The notes below the pieces were generated by a model. It was given only the letters and a program-made list of their open reading frames with translations, had not been told where the DNA came from and did no database searches. From NCBI GenBank assembly GCA_016081115.2, contig CM071926.1, positions 16,319,971 through 16,383,970 on the forward strand: a DNA stretch of 64,000 nt, read 5' to 3'. Positions 46,431 through 56,683 of the stretch are shown here, in pieces. The stretch's first letter is position 1. Every line of letters starts with the position of its first letter. The stretch is from Rehmannia glutinosa. Its lineage: Eukaryota > Streptophyta > Magnoliopsida > Lamiales > Orobanchaceae. Made by a program: the position numbers and the translations under genes.

Positions 46431-47299
46431 AATAATTTCAAGGAAAAGTTGAAATTTGATTTGAAGGTTGATAGGGTTTCGAGAGTATTTGCCTTTGCCT
46501 TTTGAGAGAAAGAGATTGAGCAGTTTCTAGAAGTGTGAGAGAGAAATGCACGAAAATGGTTTAAATATGGTTTATGAAAGGACGTGCAGACGGTTTTGAA
46601 TTGTGATCGAAATCAACGGCTTGGATTTCGCGACGCCTATTGAGCATTTCACGTCTCGTATTTAATGCGCGCAAAGCATTTATATCCAATCATAAGTTTA
46701 GTGTGCGGCTTTTATGTCCGTACACATCATCATTATCCGACGTGTTCCTTAAAACATTCCCGCTAAGTTAAACGATGCGTTTTTGTCACTTTGCTTATAA
46801 GTTATTGAACTTATCTCTTAGCCGATTTAACTCTACTCCTCATGAGATTCTCTTGTTGACTCACCTATCACTGACTCGGTGTAAAGTTGTCTTTCCGTCT
46901 GGTGATTTTTGAGTTGATTTTGTTTTGACTCTTTTTCACTTCTTTTGTTCTAATTTTCTTCTTTGATTCGTAATGCAGTGTCATTTCAATTAACCCCAAC
47001 TCATGCTTGAGTTCTTCAAATCTTGACTCACATAATGGTTTTGTGAAGATGTCACTAGTTGTTTATCGGTTGAGATGTATTCCAAGATAATGTCCTTCTT
47101 TTCAACATGATCTCTTATGAAATGATATCTCGACATCTATATGTTTTGTTCTTGAGTGCAACACGAGATTTTGAGTGATTGCAATGGCACTTGTGTTATC
47201 ACACATGATTGGAATTTCTTTTTCTTCAACTTCATAGTCTCTCGGTGTTGTCTCATCCATAGGACTTGGGCAACAATTTGCCCGTAACTATGTATTCTC

Positions 47300-48600
47300 G
47301 GTTTGTAGAGGTGGCTATTGAGTTTTGCTTCTTGCTAAACCGGAAATTAGTGTTTCTAGCATTTGACAGTGCACGAAGTGCTTTTCTGTCCACTCGCATC
47401 CAAAGATAGTGAGTCCGAATAGCCAATTAGTCACGAAACCACCTTCCTTTGGATACCATAGGCCTACTTCTTGGCTTCCTTTTAAGTATCTCGGTATTCT
47501 TTTAGCTTCTTTGTCATATGGCTCTCTTTTGGAGGCAGATTGAAATCTTGCACATACACCTACAAAGAAAGGTGATGTCCGCTGCTTCTTTGTGAGATAG
47601 AAGCGAGTGATCCAATAAGTGCTCTGTATCTTGTTTGATCTGGGCTTGCCATCCTGCATCCATGTCCATTTTGGTGATGTGTTCATTGGTATTTTTACTG
47701 AAGACTTCTCTTCCATACCAAACTTCTTCATTAAATCTCGGTATATTTTGTTTGACTTATGAAGGTTCCATCCTTTGTTGTTTCACTTGAAGTCAAGGAA
47801 AAATGTCGACTCTCCCATCATGCTCATTTCAAATTTGCTTTGCATGAGGTTTGAGAATTTTTCTGACTCTTTGTTAGTGGATCCAAAAATGATGTCATAC
47901 ACATATATTTGAACAAGCAAAGTATACCCTTCTTGTCTTGAATTCTCGAAAAGTGTTCTATCTACTTTTCCTTTTGTGAATCCATTTTGATCGGGAATTG
48001 TGACGGGGTATCATACCATGCTCGGGTGCCTGTTTCAATCCTGCACAGGGCTTTCTTGAGTTTGTATACCTTGTCTCCAAGAGTCTTACTGCTCAAATCC
48101 TGGAGGTTGTTCAACATACACTTCTTCTTCCAATAACCCATTCAGAATGCACTTTTTACATCCATTTGATATACGGTGAAATTCTTGTGAGCAAGGCATA
48201 GGCAAGAAACATCCTTATAGCTTCCAATCTTGCTACGAGGGCAAATGTTTCATCAAAATCTATCCCTTCTTCTTGACAATATCCTTTGGCTACTAGTCTT
48301 GCTTTGTTTCTTACCACAGAACCTTCCTCGTTCATCTTATTTCGAATACCCATTTGGTTCCAATAACATTTTGATGTATGGGTCTTTGCACTAGTTCCCA
48401 TACTTTATTTCTCTCAAAGCGATTGACTCTTCTTGCATAGCTTGAATCCAATGTGTGTCATCCAATGCTTGTGACACATCTTTTGGCTCTATTTGCGAGA
48501 TGAAGCATGTGAACATAGCTTCTTGTTGAGTTCTAGATCTTGTTTGACACCTTCTCTTATATCTCCAATGACAAGTTACGGTGGATGGTCTCTCGGCCAT
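47300..48600 (-). pseudogene. Sirevirus reverse transcriptase / RNase H, active site altered
   Basis: Recognisable pieces are SQIEPKDVSQALDDTHWIQAMQEE (48600-48391), NKARLVAKGYCQEEGIDFDETFA (near 48310), VQIYVYDIIFGSTN near 47905 and EMSMMGES. The last two correspond to the Sirevirus text around the catalytic YVDD, which here reads YVYD. The 47731-47315 stretch (KKFGMEE; RFQSASKREP; RYLKGSQEVGLWYPK) is the RT-RNase H connection. Frames shift many times. Confidence 0.8.
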
Positions 48601-48889
48601 CTTACATCGAGTTGGAGTGAGTTAGTTTGGATTGATCGACTTGCGGTTGTGTTCTTTGTGGTCGGCTCTCTCATAATCACTTATTTGTAAATTTTCAGTG
48701 CTTTTGAGATTGACTATCTCATCTTCTTACGAATTGATAATTCTGCTTCGGCCAAAGATAGGGACTCTTACGTAAGGTTGGGCCGATTGACTTATCGGTG
48801 ACTCTTCAATGTCTTCCCCATTTACATTTGGCTCATCGAATACTACATGAATGGATTCTACGTAACCATAGTTCTTTTGTTGAGTATTC

Positions 48890-50072
48890 TCAGGCTTTGC
48901 TTTGGTGAGTATCTAAGAAGATACCCTCATCGGCTTTAGCATCAAAAGCCTTTAGGTTGTCTTTGCCATTGTTGTGGATGAAGCATTTACATCCAAATAT
49001 CCTGAAATATGCAACATTTGGTTTTCTTTCGATCCAGATCTCATAGGGAGTCTTTGTCATTTGTCTATTTATCATACATCTGTTTTGGGTGTAGCAAGTT
49101 GTGTTGATTGCTTGACCCAAAATCTTTTTGGTAACCTGCTTGACTAACATGGTCCTTCTTGCCGCTTCTTTGAGGGTTCTTGCTCTTCTTCGCAACTCCA
49201 ACTCCATTTGTGGAGTCCTTGCGGTGATAGTTCATGACCAATACCATTCTCAATACAAGATCTTGAGTTATTATTCCATTGACAAACTCGGTTCCTCTAT
49301 CTCGATCTTATTTTGATAATGGTTTGACTTCTTCTCATTTTGTATCCTTTTCATCAATTTGTGGTAGCTTTTGTAGAGTTTCTTTCTTCTTGCACATGAA
49401 TATTGTCCATGTATATCTTGAGTAGTCATCTACTACCACAGGGTGTATTTCTTTCCACTTATCTTTGGTTGGTTCCCTGGGCCAAATAGATCCATATGAA
49501 GTAGATGCAATATTCTTGTTGAGGATGGGCATGTCTTTTCTTTGAAAGACGACTTGATTTGTTTTCCTTCGACATGCATCACATATACTCTCCTTCTTGT
49601 ATCTCGAGTCCTGGAAGTCCTTCTACAAGATGACTTCTTGCTAGCTTGTTGATTGTTTTGAAATTCAGGTGACTCAACTTTTTGTGCCACATCAACTTGA
49701 TTATTTTGTCTTTCTTTGCTAGTAGACAGAGTCTTTGGGTGTTGCGGTTGACCAATCCACTACATACATATTCTTCTGTCTATTTCCTTGCAAGTACAAC
49801 TTCATTTGATTCAATATCCTTGATTTGGCATATTCCCATGTTGAATCAACATTGTAGCCCTTGTCTGCGAGTTGATCGATGCTTAGTAAATTGAAGTTTA
49901 GTCCTTCAACGTATGCAACATCTGTGATTTCTAAACCATTCCTTTTGATGGATCCAATGCCTCTTATTTCACCGGGGAGCTTCATTTCCTCCAAATATGA
50001 CTTTTGCTCCTTTGACTTCCTTGAATTTTGACAGATTTCTCTTATTTCTGTCATATGTCCGGAAACGACCAC
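48890..50072 (-). pseudogene. Sirevirus protease-proximal / integrase region, broken
   Basis: The 50072-49719 stretch holds SGHMTEI, GLNFNLLSIDQLADKGYNV (gag-pre-integrase). 49690-49433 holds LLHMDLFGP, 49470-49335 holds VVDDYSRYTW and 49207-48890 holds KTPYEIWIERKPNVAYFRIFGCKC. These are Copia integrase motifs in order, split over several frames. Confidence 0.83.
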
Positions 50073-50257
50073 TATCCATGTACCAGGTTCCTTGGCACTC
50101 CGATGTTCCTTGAACCTCGCAAAACAAGGAAATTAGGTTTTAGGTACCCATTCTTATGCGGGTCGAGGGGTTAGAATTATAAGATGATCCAACCAACCTA
50201 TAGCCACATGATTTGACTCACTAAGAGGTTGCCATCTATCGATTGCCATAATCATAA

Positions 50258-52426
50258 TTAATCTGGCAAATTGCTTGGGATTCTAGGTTCATCAAATTGT
50301 CTCTTTTGTCGTATGCTGCATATGTGTTTTAGCAATTGCCTTTCTTGGGTAATTGTGGTGTCTTTGTGTGTAGTGCCTAGGTGCATATGTGTCTTGATGA
50401 AAGCTCTTATGCTTTTGGAATGGCCTTTGTTGAGTTCTAGGCCTTTGCCATTTGGGCTTGTATTCCATAAGTCTAGCCGATAGTTCACATTATTCCAATC
50501 GGCTTGGCTTGGATATTTTCTACCATTCCCATCATATGTATTTCTTTTATGAGTTTTTGGGATTTTTGGTAGCTCGCTTCTTCTTTCTGAGTATTTTGTT
50601 TGGAGTCTGTTTGAGGACTCATTTGAATCTCTTCTCATTGTCCTTTCAAAGACTCTCAATCAAGTGTTTTTCTTTTCCTTTGTAACCAAGGCCAGTTTGC
50701 TTAGTATTGTGCTTTGGATTGAAAGTGTGTGCAACATTTAGAGTTTTGGATTTTTCGGACTCTTCATGACTTGAAGATCCTTTTCCAAAATTACTCTAGA
50801 GGTTTGACATGGCACAAAGGAATTAAATCCTAAGCCTTTGTCTTGTCTCCACATTCCCTTTGACTCATAATAAGATCATCCAATGATTTAGATGCCTTAG
50901 TGAATGAGGCAATAACATTTTGAGGTCATTCTCCTCTTTTCTATAGCAGCAATTTACGCTATTAATTTAGCATTTTCGGCCTTTAAACTTTTATTCTCAT
51001 CACTATTTGACTTAGAGTGCTCGGCTCCTTTAGACTTTGAGTTTGACTTTTAGTAATTTGTTTTCCTCATTCAATAGTGTGTGTGAGGTTTTAATGTGCT
51101 CAAAATCTTTCATCATTTTGCCTAATGAATCATAAAGATCGGTGGGTGATGAAGTGTGTGTGTGTCGATCACTTTCACTAGTGTCTCCGAGCTTGTTGAG
51201 TTTGATTGTACCTCATCTTCTTGATCTTGTTCTTTGGCCATTAAGCGAGATCAAAGCTTCTTCTTCGAGTCACTTGAGTAGTCGGCTTCTTGCTCTCCAG
51301 TGTTGTCTCTCTTGACTTGGTCTCTTCGATCTCTGGACCATCATTGCCTTTTTCTTCTCTTGTCTTCTTTCTACAAGACCTTTCTTTCTTCTTCGTTTTA
51401 CTTGTTGACTACGAGGATATGAGCGATCAATGGCATAGTGACCTGGTTGTCTACAATTCCAACATAGATATTCAGCCTTTTGATCGGCTCTTTTTTCTAT
51501 TCTTGAGTTGTCGGCCCTTTGATACTCAACATGTTGATGATCATTCTCTTGGTTGGCCTATCATCCCTTGATTTGGAGGAGAGCCGAGTGTCTTACGGAG
51601 GATTCACCCTTTCCTCTCTTGTAGTTCTTGTTAAAGAACTTGTTAAATCTTTTAACCATCGGGCTATTTCTTCGGGTCAATTGCCTCTTTGACCTCGACT
51701 CTCTTTCCATCTTTGTGATTAGAGTTTGTTTTGGGTACTGTTGTCTCTTCCTGGTCTTTCCTTATCGGCTCAAACTCGTAGGCTTTGAGGTCCGAGAATA
51801 ACTCATGATTGGATGTCTTTGATAGGTCCATGGAGGTGTCTCGATGCCATGACCTTCATTTCCCATTCAATGGAAGACTTTTTAGGATCTTCATACACAT
51901 TTCCTTGTGTATATTCCTTTCCAAGTGTAGAGCGACTCATTTGTGATTTACGTAAACCGAGCATCCGGTTGATCCAGGTTTTCTCACGAGATCATTTTAA
52001 AGTTCTCAAATTTTTGTCTGACCACGATAGTTTGTTTTCTTTGATTTGCTCGAGCCTTCACAAATCAATGTCGATTTGTCCCCATTTTTAGCGGTTTTGC
52101 AAGATTTCACTTTATTGAACATGGCTTTGTCAAGGTTTTGTAAAGAATGTCCTGGCTACATTGTCAGGTTGTATCTTTTTCTGTCATCATTTGTCCACTC
52201 GGTTCTTGGTTTTTCAACCATGAGTGCAGGTCTTTTGCATCTTCTTCTCCTTTTGCAACTCTTCTTAAATGTATTGTGTTCACCTTTAATATTTGCGAGA
52301 GGCCCATCTTCTATCACTATCCACATCTCATCATGTAATCTTTGATAGATGAGCCTGCATACGAATTTTCCAATCATCAAATTCTTCAATAGTGAACATA
52401 GGAATGCGTGTTAGATTTGCTTCCAT
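50258..52426 (-). pseudogene. Sirevirus gag, broken
   Basis: ATG at 52426-52424 starts MEANLTRIPMFTIEEFDDWKIRM, the opening of a Sirevirus gag (F..E.FDDWK.RM). A zinc knuckle (CWNCRQPGHYAID) near 51463-51430 lacks its last cysteine in the present reading. The rest, down to about 50258, is scattered over all frames. In an active element gag would form the particle around the RNA. Confidence 0.7.
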
Positions 52427-52540
52427 GATAATAACTTTTAATGATAGAAAAGAGTTTTGAAAGTTTAAGTACTAAAGCGGACTTTTGAAAAGTTTGGAGA
52501 TCTAGTTCAAGAACCGGTGCGGAGGGTTCAATGAACCAAC

Positions 52541-52552
52541 CGCTCGATACCA
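52541..52552 (-). other. Primer-binding site of the complete Sirevirus
   Basis: Two bases after the 5' LTR end, TGGTATCGAGCG on the minus strand corresponds to TGGTATCAGAGC, complementary to initiator tRNA-Met, with a missing base. Confidence 0.78.
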
Positions 52553-52554
52553 CT

Positions 52555-54083
52555 TGTAGGTCCCAAGGGGTGTAAGTGTAAAGGTTTAGAAGGGGGGTTG
52601 AATAAACCTTACCAAATTTTCGATTTAGGCCTTTTAAATCTACGAGTTCTCTGCTTTTGTGTCCTTGATGGACAGTCAAATTAGTCACTCAGTAGAGTTA
52701 ATCTCTCATGAGACTCAGGTGAGCTGTTACATTAAGAGTAACTCTCATTTGTTGGCTATAAATTGACTCAACTGTGGTTTTGTTTTGGAAGACTTAACAC
52801 CCTTAAGTTTGATTAAGCAAGTTTTTCTGACTTGATTTAGTATTTATAAATTATCAAATGGATAGCAAATTTATCGTGAGATATGAGCAATTAAAAGTGC
52901 AGAAATTTAAATCTTTGAAATGTAAATGACAGTAATAAAGTTTTTATAGAGGTTCGAAGATGGGGTAATTCTTCTACTCCTCTCTTCTCCAACTCTGGAG
53001 GAATCCACTAAGTAATGATCGGTTCTGAGTGGTAACAGTCCAGATACAAGTCTTGATCACAACAGCCGACTTGATCCTTTGGGACTCGGTCTGAGACGCC
53101 TTGATCACTCAGGTGGCTTCTCGTGCGACTCAGCTTCTTCACGGGCAGCTGCCTTGCTACTCTGACTCACTTGCTTAAGCACTTTGGATTTGATCACGAA
53201 GCCCTCCAAGAACTTAAGACTTGGTTGACGCCTTGAACCTTTCTACAATCCTTCCGGAATGTAGACCCCTTGTTCGATATTTTCCTCTTCAACTAATTGA
53301 AGTTCTCTTTCCTTCACAAGGTAAGTGTTGGATTGATGTACTTCGAGATGTAGGCTTGAGGATTGAGAATATTTCAGTTTTTTTGATAAGCTTGTATATC
53401 TTCATGTGTGTGTCATTCATGCATTATTTTCTCAAACAAACTCCTCGGCCTTTTATAGTGAACTTTCAAAAATTTGCCCGTTGAAGAGATAGGCTTATTT
53501 TTGAAAGTCACTTTGCAGTCGTTGGCTTGCAGTTCTTGGAATTCTTTGTTTCCTCGTATGAATTGTTGTTTCACCTTTTCAGAGTTCGACACGGTGTAGT
53601 GCTTCCCATTGGTTCATTCAATTGCACGCTTCGGGACTGAGCACTCGAGAAAGGTGGTATGGAGATATTACTTGTTTAAGTAAATCTCTTGATTTTCTGC
53701 AGTGGTTCTTTTATTATCTCGACTTGTTGCATTTCCTTGCTTTCCCCAGGTGACTTAGAGTCGACTTCCAATCATTGGATGACTCTTCACACGCGGACTT
53801 GAGACTTGGCTTCTCTTGAGTTGACTTGGTGATGTTCCACTCAATTTGTATCTGTTGCTTCTTGATCGAGTTCTGTCTGCTTTCTTCTTTGTACTCATTT
53901 GTCTCTCGCCAGATTTTCCTTCAAGCCTTGAGTTGTCTTCTTGCATGTTAGGGCGTAGTTGACTTAACTCGGCAGCCGACTCTAATTGTTTACAATACAT
54001 TTCTGACAAGAATTGGGGAGCCAACTTTCTATTCTAAGTTTTACATGGCATTCATCAAAATCTAAACAATAAAATTCCTAACA
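52555..54083 (-). repeat. 5' LTR of the complete Sirevirus (right copy on +)
   Basis: On + it begins TGTAGGTCCCAAGGGGTG and ends AATTCCTAACA, and is followed by ACGAG. It differs from the left copy by many short indels, several of the CG versus CAG or CTG kind. Confidence 0.92.
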
Positions 54084-54113
54084 ACGAGCCTCTTTATCTG
54101 TAAGGTCTGCCAT

Positions 54114-54446
54114 GTCAGATTCCCACAACCAACCAAATATTGTTCAGGATCTTTAAAGCGGCGACACCAGGGATATGGAGCAAACCCTAAGACCTGTAAA
54201 ATGCACACCAATAAAACAGTGAAAAAGTGACGAAAAAAAAAACAGGAAAAAGAGACAAGGGTGAGGGATAGACGACAGAAAGGGAAAATCAGGGAGATGG
54301 GATGGTGGAGGGATGACACGAGGGAGGCAAGAGCGGTCGGAGGCCTCAAGCAAGGGACAAAAACGGAGAGAACCCTAACCAAACCCTAAGGGGAACATAG
54401 ACTCCCGGCCTAGAGGAGAACTGTTAGATCCATCCGATTCCTTAAC
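54114..54446 (-). other. LINE 5' leader
   Basis: Read on the minus strand it is pyrimidine-rich with TTAGGGTTTGGTTAGGGTTC near the start and leads to the ORF1 ATG at 54113. The telomere-like wording belongs to the LINE leader, not to telomeric DNA. Confidence 0.7.
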
Positions 54447-55512
54447 TCGCGGAGTTTAGTATTTTAGCTATAACTTTCTCTACAAAATTGATATTGAGTT
54501 GATTCAAGATGCTATGAAAAGGTAAGAAAAAGGGCTACAATTTTCGTGAAGACCCCAAAAGCAAATTCACACATTTGCATAGTACACGATCGTGTAATAG
54601 TACATGACATGCCCATGTATTTTTTTGTGCCATTTTACCTCTGTGCGACTTGCTTTCAAGAGGCGATGTACACGGTCTACCCGCATAATAATACGCGGCC
54701 GTGTATTGTGTTCGTGGCAAAAAGCAGTGAAGCCAAATACACGACTGCCCATGTATTTTTACTCGATCGTGTATTCATGCATGCGGGTTGATTTTGTTTC
54801 TTAATTTCATCAAAGGACTCTACCAAGGATCTCTCAAAGCATCTATAAAAGGAGACCAAGCCTAAGAGCTGAAGAAGAGAATTCCATACATCATTACACA
54901 CGAAATTTGAGAGAGAAAAACACACATCCAAAGAGAAAAACATATTACAACAACGACGGCCTTAAGACCTTTCGCATCTATGAAGGTGCAAGAGTTCAAG
55001 ACTTTGAAGAAGGATCCATTCTAATAAGAAAGGTTCTATCCTCGTAGTTTAGATCTTTTGTTATGTACTTAATTCGATGTCAAACTATTTGATTTCAAGT
55101 TTGTCTATGAATTTGTTTCAAATATGTTAGGCTAAATTTCTTTATCCTAGGGCATGATCAAAATTGTGGATTCATGTTAATTCTAATTTGATTGCTTATT
55201 CTTAATTGGTTTCTTGTGTTCTATTTATTAATTCGAGTGCTTATTTCTTGTAGATTATCTGGCCAATAATTTGCATGTCTTATTTGTTAATTCATAATTC
55301 AGGAGATGATCAAGTTCTACCTTACAAACAATGATACATAAACGGGTATAGAGTCGGGAGGCTTATAACTGTTTGTGGGGTTCTTCAATTCTAAGATCTT
55401 TTGAGAATTAATATTAATTGTTGAGTAGGAATACTAGCAATTCTTAGTAATCAACGGTTTGTTTGCTTAGGGAGATAAATAAACTACTTTAAGAATTGAA
55501 CCTATAGATACA

Positions 55513-55938
55513 CATGAGTACATCAAAGCGGGTCAAGTCCGTCGTCGCCCACCCCACCCCACCTAAGGTAGGGGTGGGTTAAATATTAGTAGCCCATGAG
55601 GGCGGGGCCTAAATGGGCTGGCCCGCCCGAGGAATTAAAAAAAAAAAAAAAAAAAAAGATAACATAGATAAAAAAAAAATAGTATAATTGATATTTTATA
55701 TTTTTATCTCTTATAAAAGTGTATATAATATTTTTATAAAATATGTACTTGTTATCCATTAGTATATTTAATTCATGAAAATTAATAATATGAATAATTT
55801 TTTATTTTTTTAATTTTTGTCGGACTTGGAAAGCCCGATCACGTCAAGTAGCCAAGGTTGGGTTGGGGTGAGGGTTTTTCGGCCGCCCAGCCCGCCCTCG
55901 CTAAGTTGCGGGTTTTGGCGGGCGTGGTCGGACAACTC
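55513..55938. mobile_element. hAT-like nonautonomous element in the right arm of copy A
   Basis: It carries subterminal CGGGTCAAGTCCGTC and, in reverse complement from the right end, GAGTTGTCCGACCACGCCCG, plus GGGGTGGG / GGGCGGGCC words and an A-run at 55637-55658. TAGATACAC occurs at 55505-55513 and 55939-55947, which contains the 8-bp duplication expected for hAT. The exact edges may shift by one base. Confidence 0.7.
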
Positions 55939-56235
55939 TAGATACACAAAAAGCTGGTTTTGATGAAACATCAATTGAAATTAACATTGATGAAGCATGT
56001 TGAGATTACGTTCTAGGGTTACTTTTCGTATTTGTTTAAGTTTTTGTGAAATTCCAGTTTTTAACAATACTTAGATTTTTTTACTTGTTAATTTAGGATT
56101 AGTTTAGATAACAACCTTTGATTTTTCGACCGCTTCAATAAAATTTAAGTGCGACATTACGTATTTTATGTGTTTAAGTATTTAATCCCCGAGGAATACA
56201 ACCTTGCTTGCTATTTGCTAGCTACACCGTACAAC

Positions 56236-56636
56236 TTTGTGGTATAATAAAAAGATTGTACGATTACGATCGATCCGAACCAGGGGTTGCACTTGTCCGA
56301 AAAGGCACCCGAATTTCTATAAATATGGGTCCCCTAGAACTCAATTTGGCATCCGAAAATCATAGAAAATTCTGCATTCAGCATATTGTGTCATTCTCTT
56401 CTTTTCCCTGTATTTCGAAAGTTCTGAAATACGTTAAGTTCACTGTAAGTTCGACTTTTGCAAGTGTTGCTAAGTCGAACTTAAAAGTCGTTGTATCTTA
56501 GACGATTGCCTAGAACCGTTAGCACTTTTATACGGGCAAATTTTGTCTTACAGATAGAGAATATAATTCTCGCCTCGACTTAAATTTCTGTCCCATTATT
56601 CTGTCCATTTTTTGAGAAAACCAAACACCGCAAACA
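56236..56636. other. Unassigned region with a TATA-like box
   Basis: CTATAAATATGGGTCCCC near 56318 resembles a TATA box. CTAAGTCGAACTTAAAAGTCG follows near 56470. No coding motif is visible. It may be part of another LTR or of the outer Ty3-type repeat. Confidence 0.3.
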
Positions 56637-56683
56637 ACACACACACACACACATATATATATTATATATATATATATATATAT
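56637..56683. repeat. (AC)n(AT)n microsatellite
   Basis: An AC run followed by an AT run directly precedes the first of three inverted-end elements. Confidence 0.9.

Larger units (their letters stand above)
40131..54083 (-). mobile_element. Complete Sirevirus-type Ty1/Copia element (13,953 bp) with long env-like tail
   Basis: Two LTRs of 1540 and 1529 bp flank gag, integrase, RT/RNase H and about 5 kb of post-pol sequence on the minus strand. The exact pentamer ACGAG lies at 40126-40130 and 54084-54088. The polypurine tract (AAAAAGGGGAAAT in element orientation) and its GGCATCATC context mark it as a Sirevirus. It lies within ORF1 of a LINE. All frames are broken. The two LTRs differ by many small indels, so either the element is old or the consensus is poor here. 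Confidence 0.93.
34803..54446 (-). mobile_element. L1-type LINE, full length, interrupted by a Sirevirus
   Basis: Without the 13,953-bp Sirevirus and one copy of its duplication the element is about 5.69 kb, the usual size of plant L1 elements. It has a 5' leader (54446-54114), ORF1 (zinc-knuckle protein), ORF2 (endonuclease, RT, RNase H) and a terminal A-rich tract (T-run at 34803-34813 on +). The 19-bp duplication TCGCRGAGTTTAGTATTTT lies at 34784-34802 and 54447-54465 with one mismatch. Both ORFs are broken by many stops and shifts, so this copy is inactive. Confidence 0.88.
34480..56235 (+). repeat. Ty3-type LTR-like repeat, copy A, split by nested insertions
   Basis: The left arm (about 34480-34802) and right arm (54447 to about 56235, less a hAT element at 55513-55938) together align end to end with copy B at 18800-20301. 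Copy B reads GGGTTTAGTATTTTGGTCAT straight through where copy A holds the LINE. Shared features are TTGTTGGGCGTGATA, paired CGTGTA words near 54580-54780 and a CCCCGAGGAATACAACC segment near 56187. It is probably a solo LTR or LTR fragment of a Ty3/gypsy-type element; the outer ends are approximate. Confidence 0.6.

Noticed and set aside
54355..54390. Telomere-like CCCTAA words
   Set aside because: Only two imperfect units, and they lie in the LINE 5' leader.
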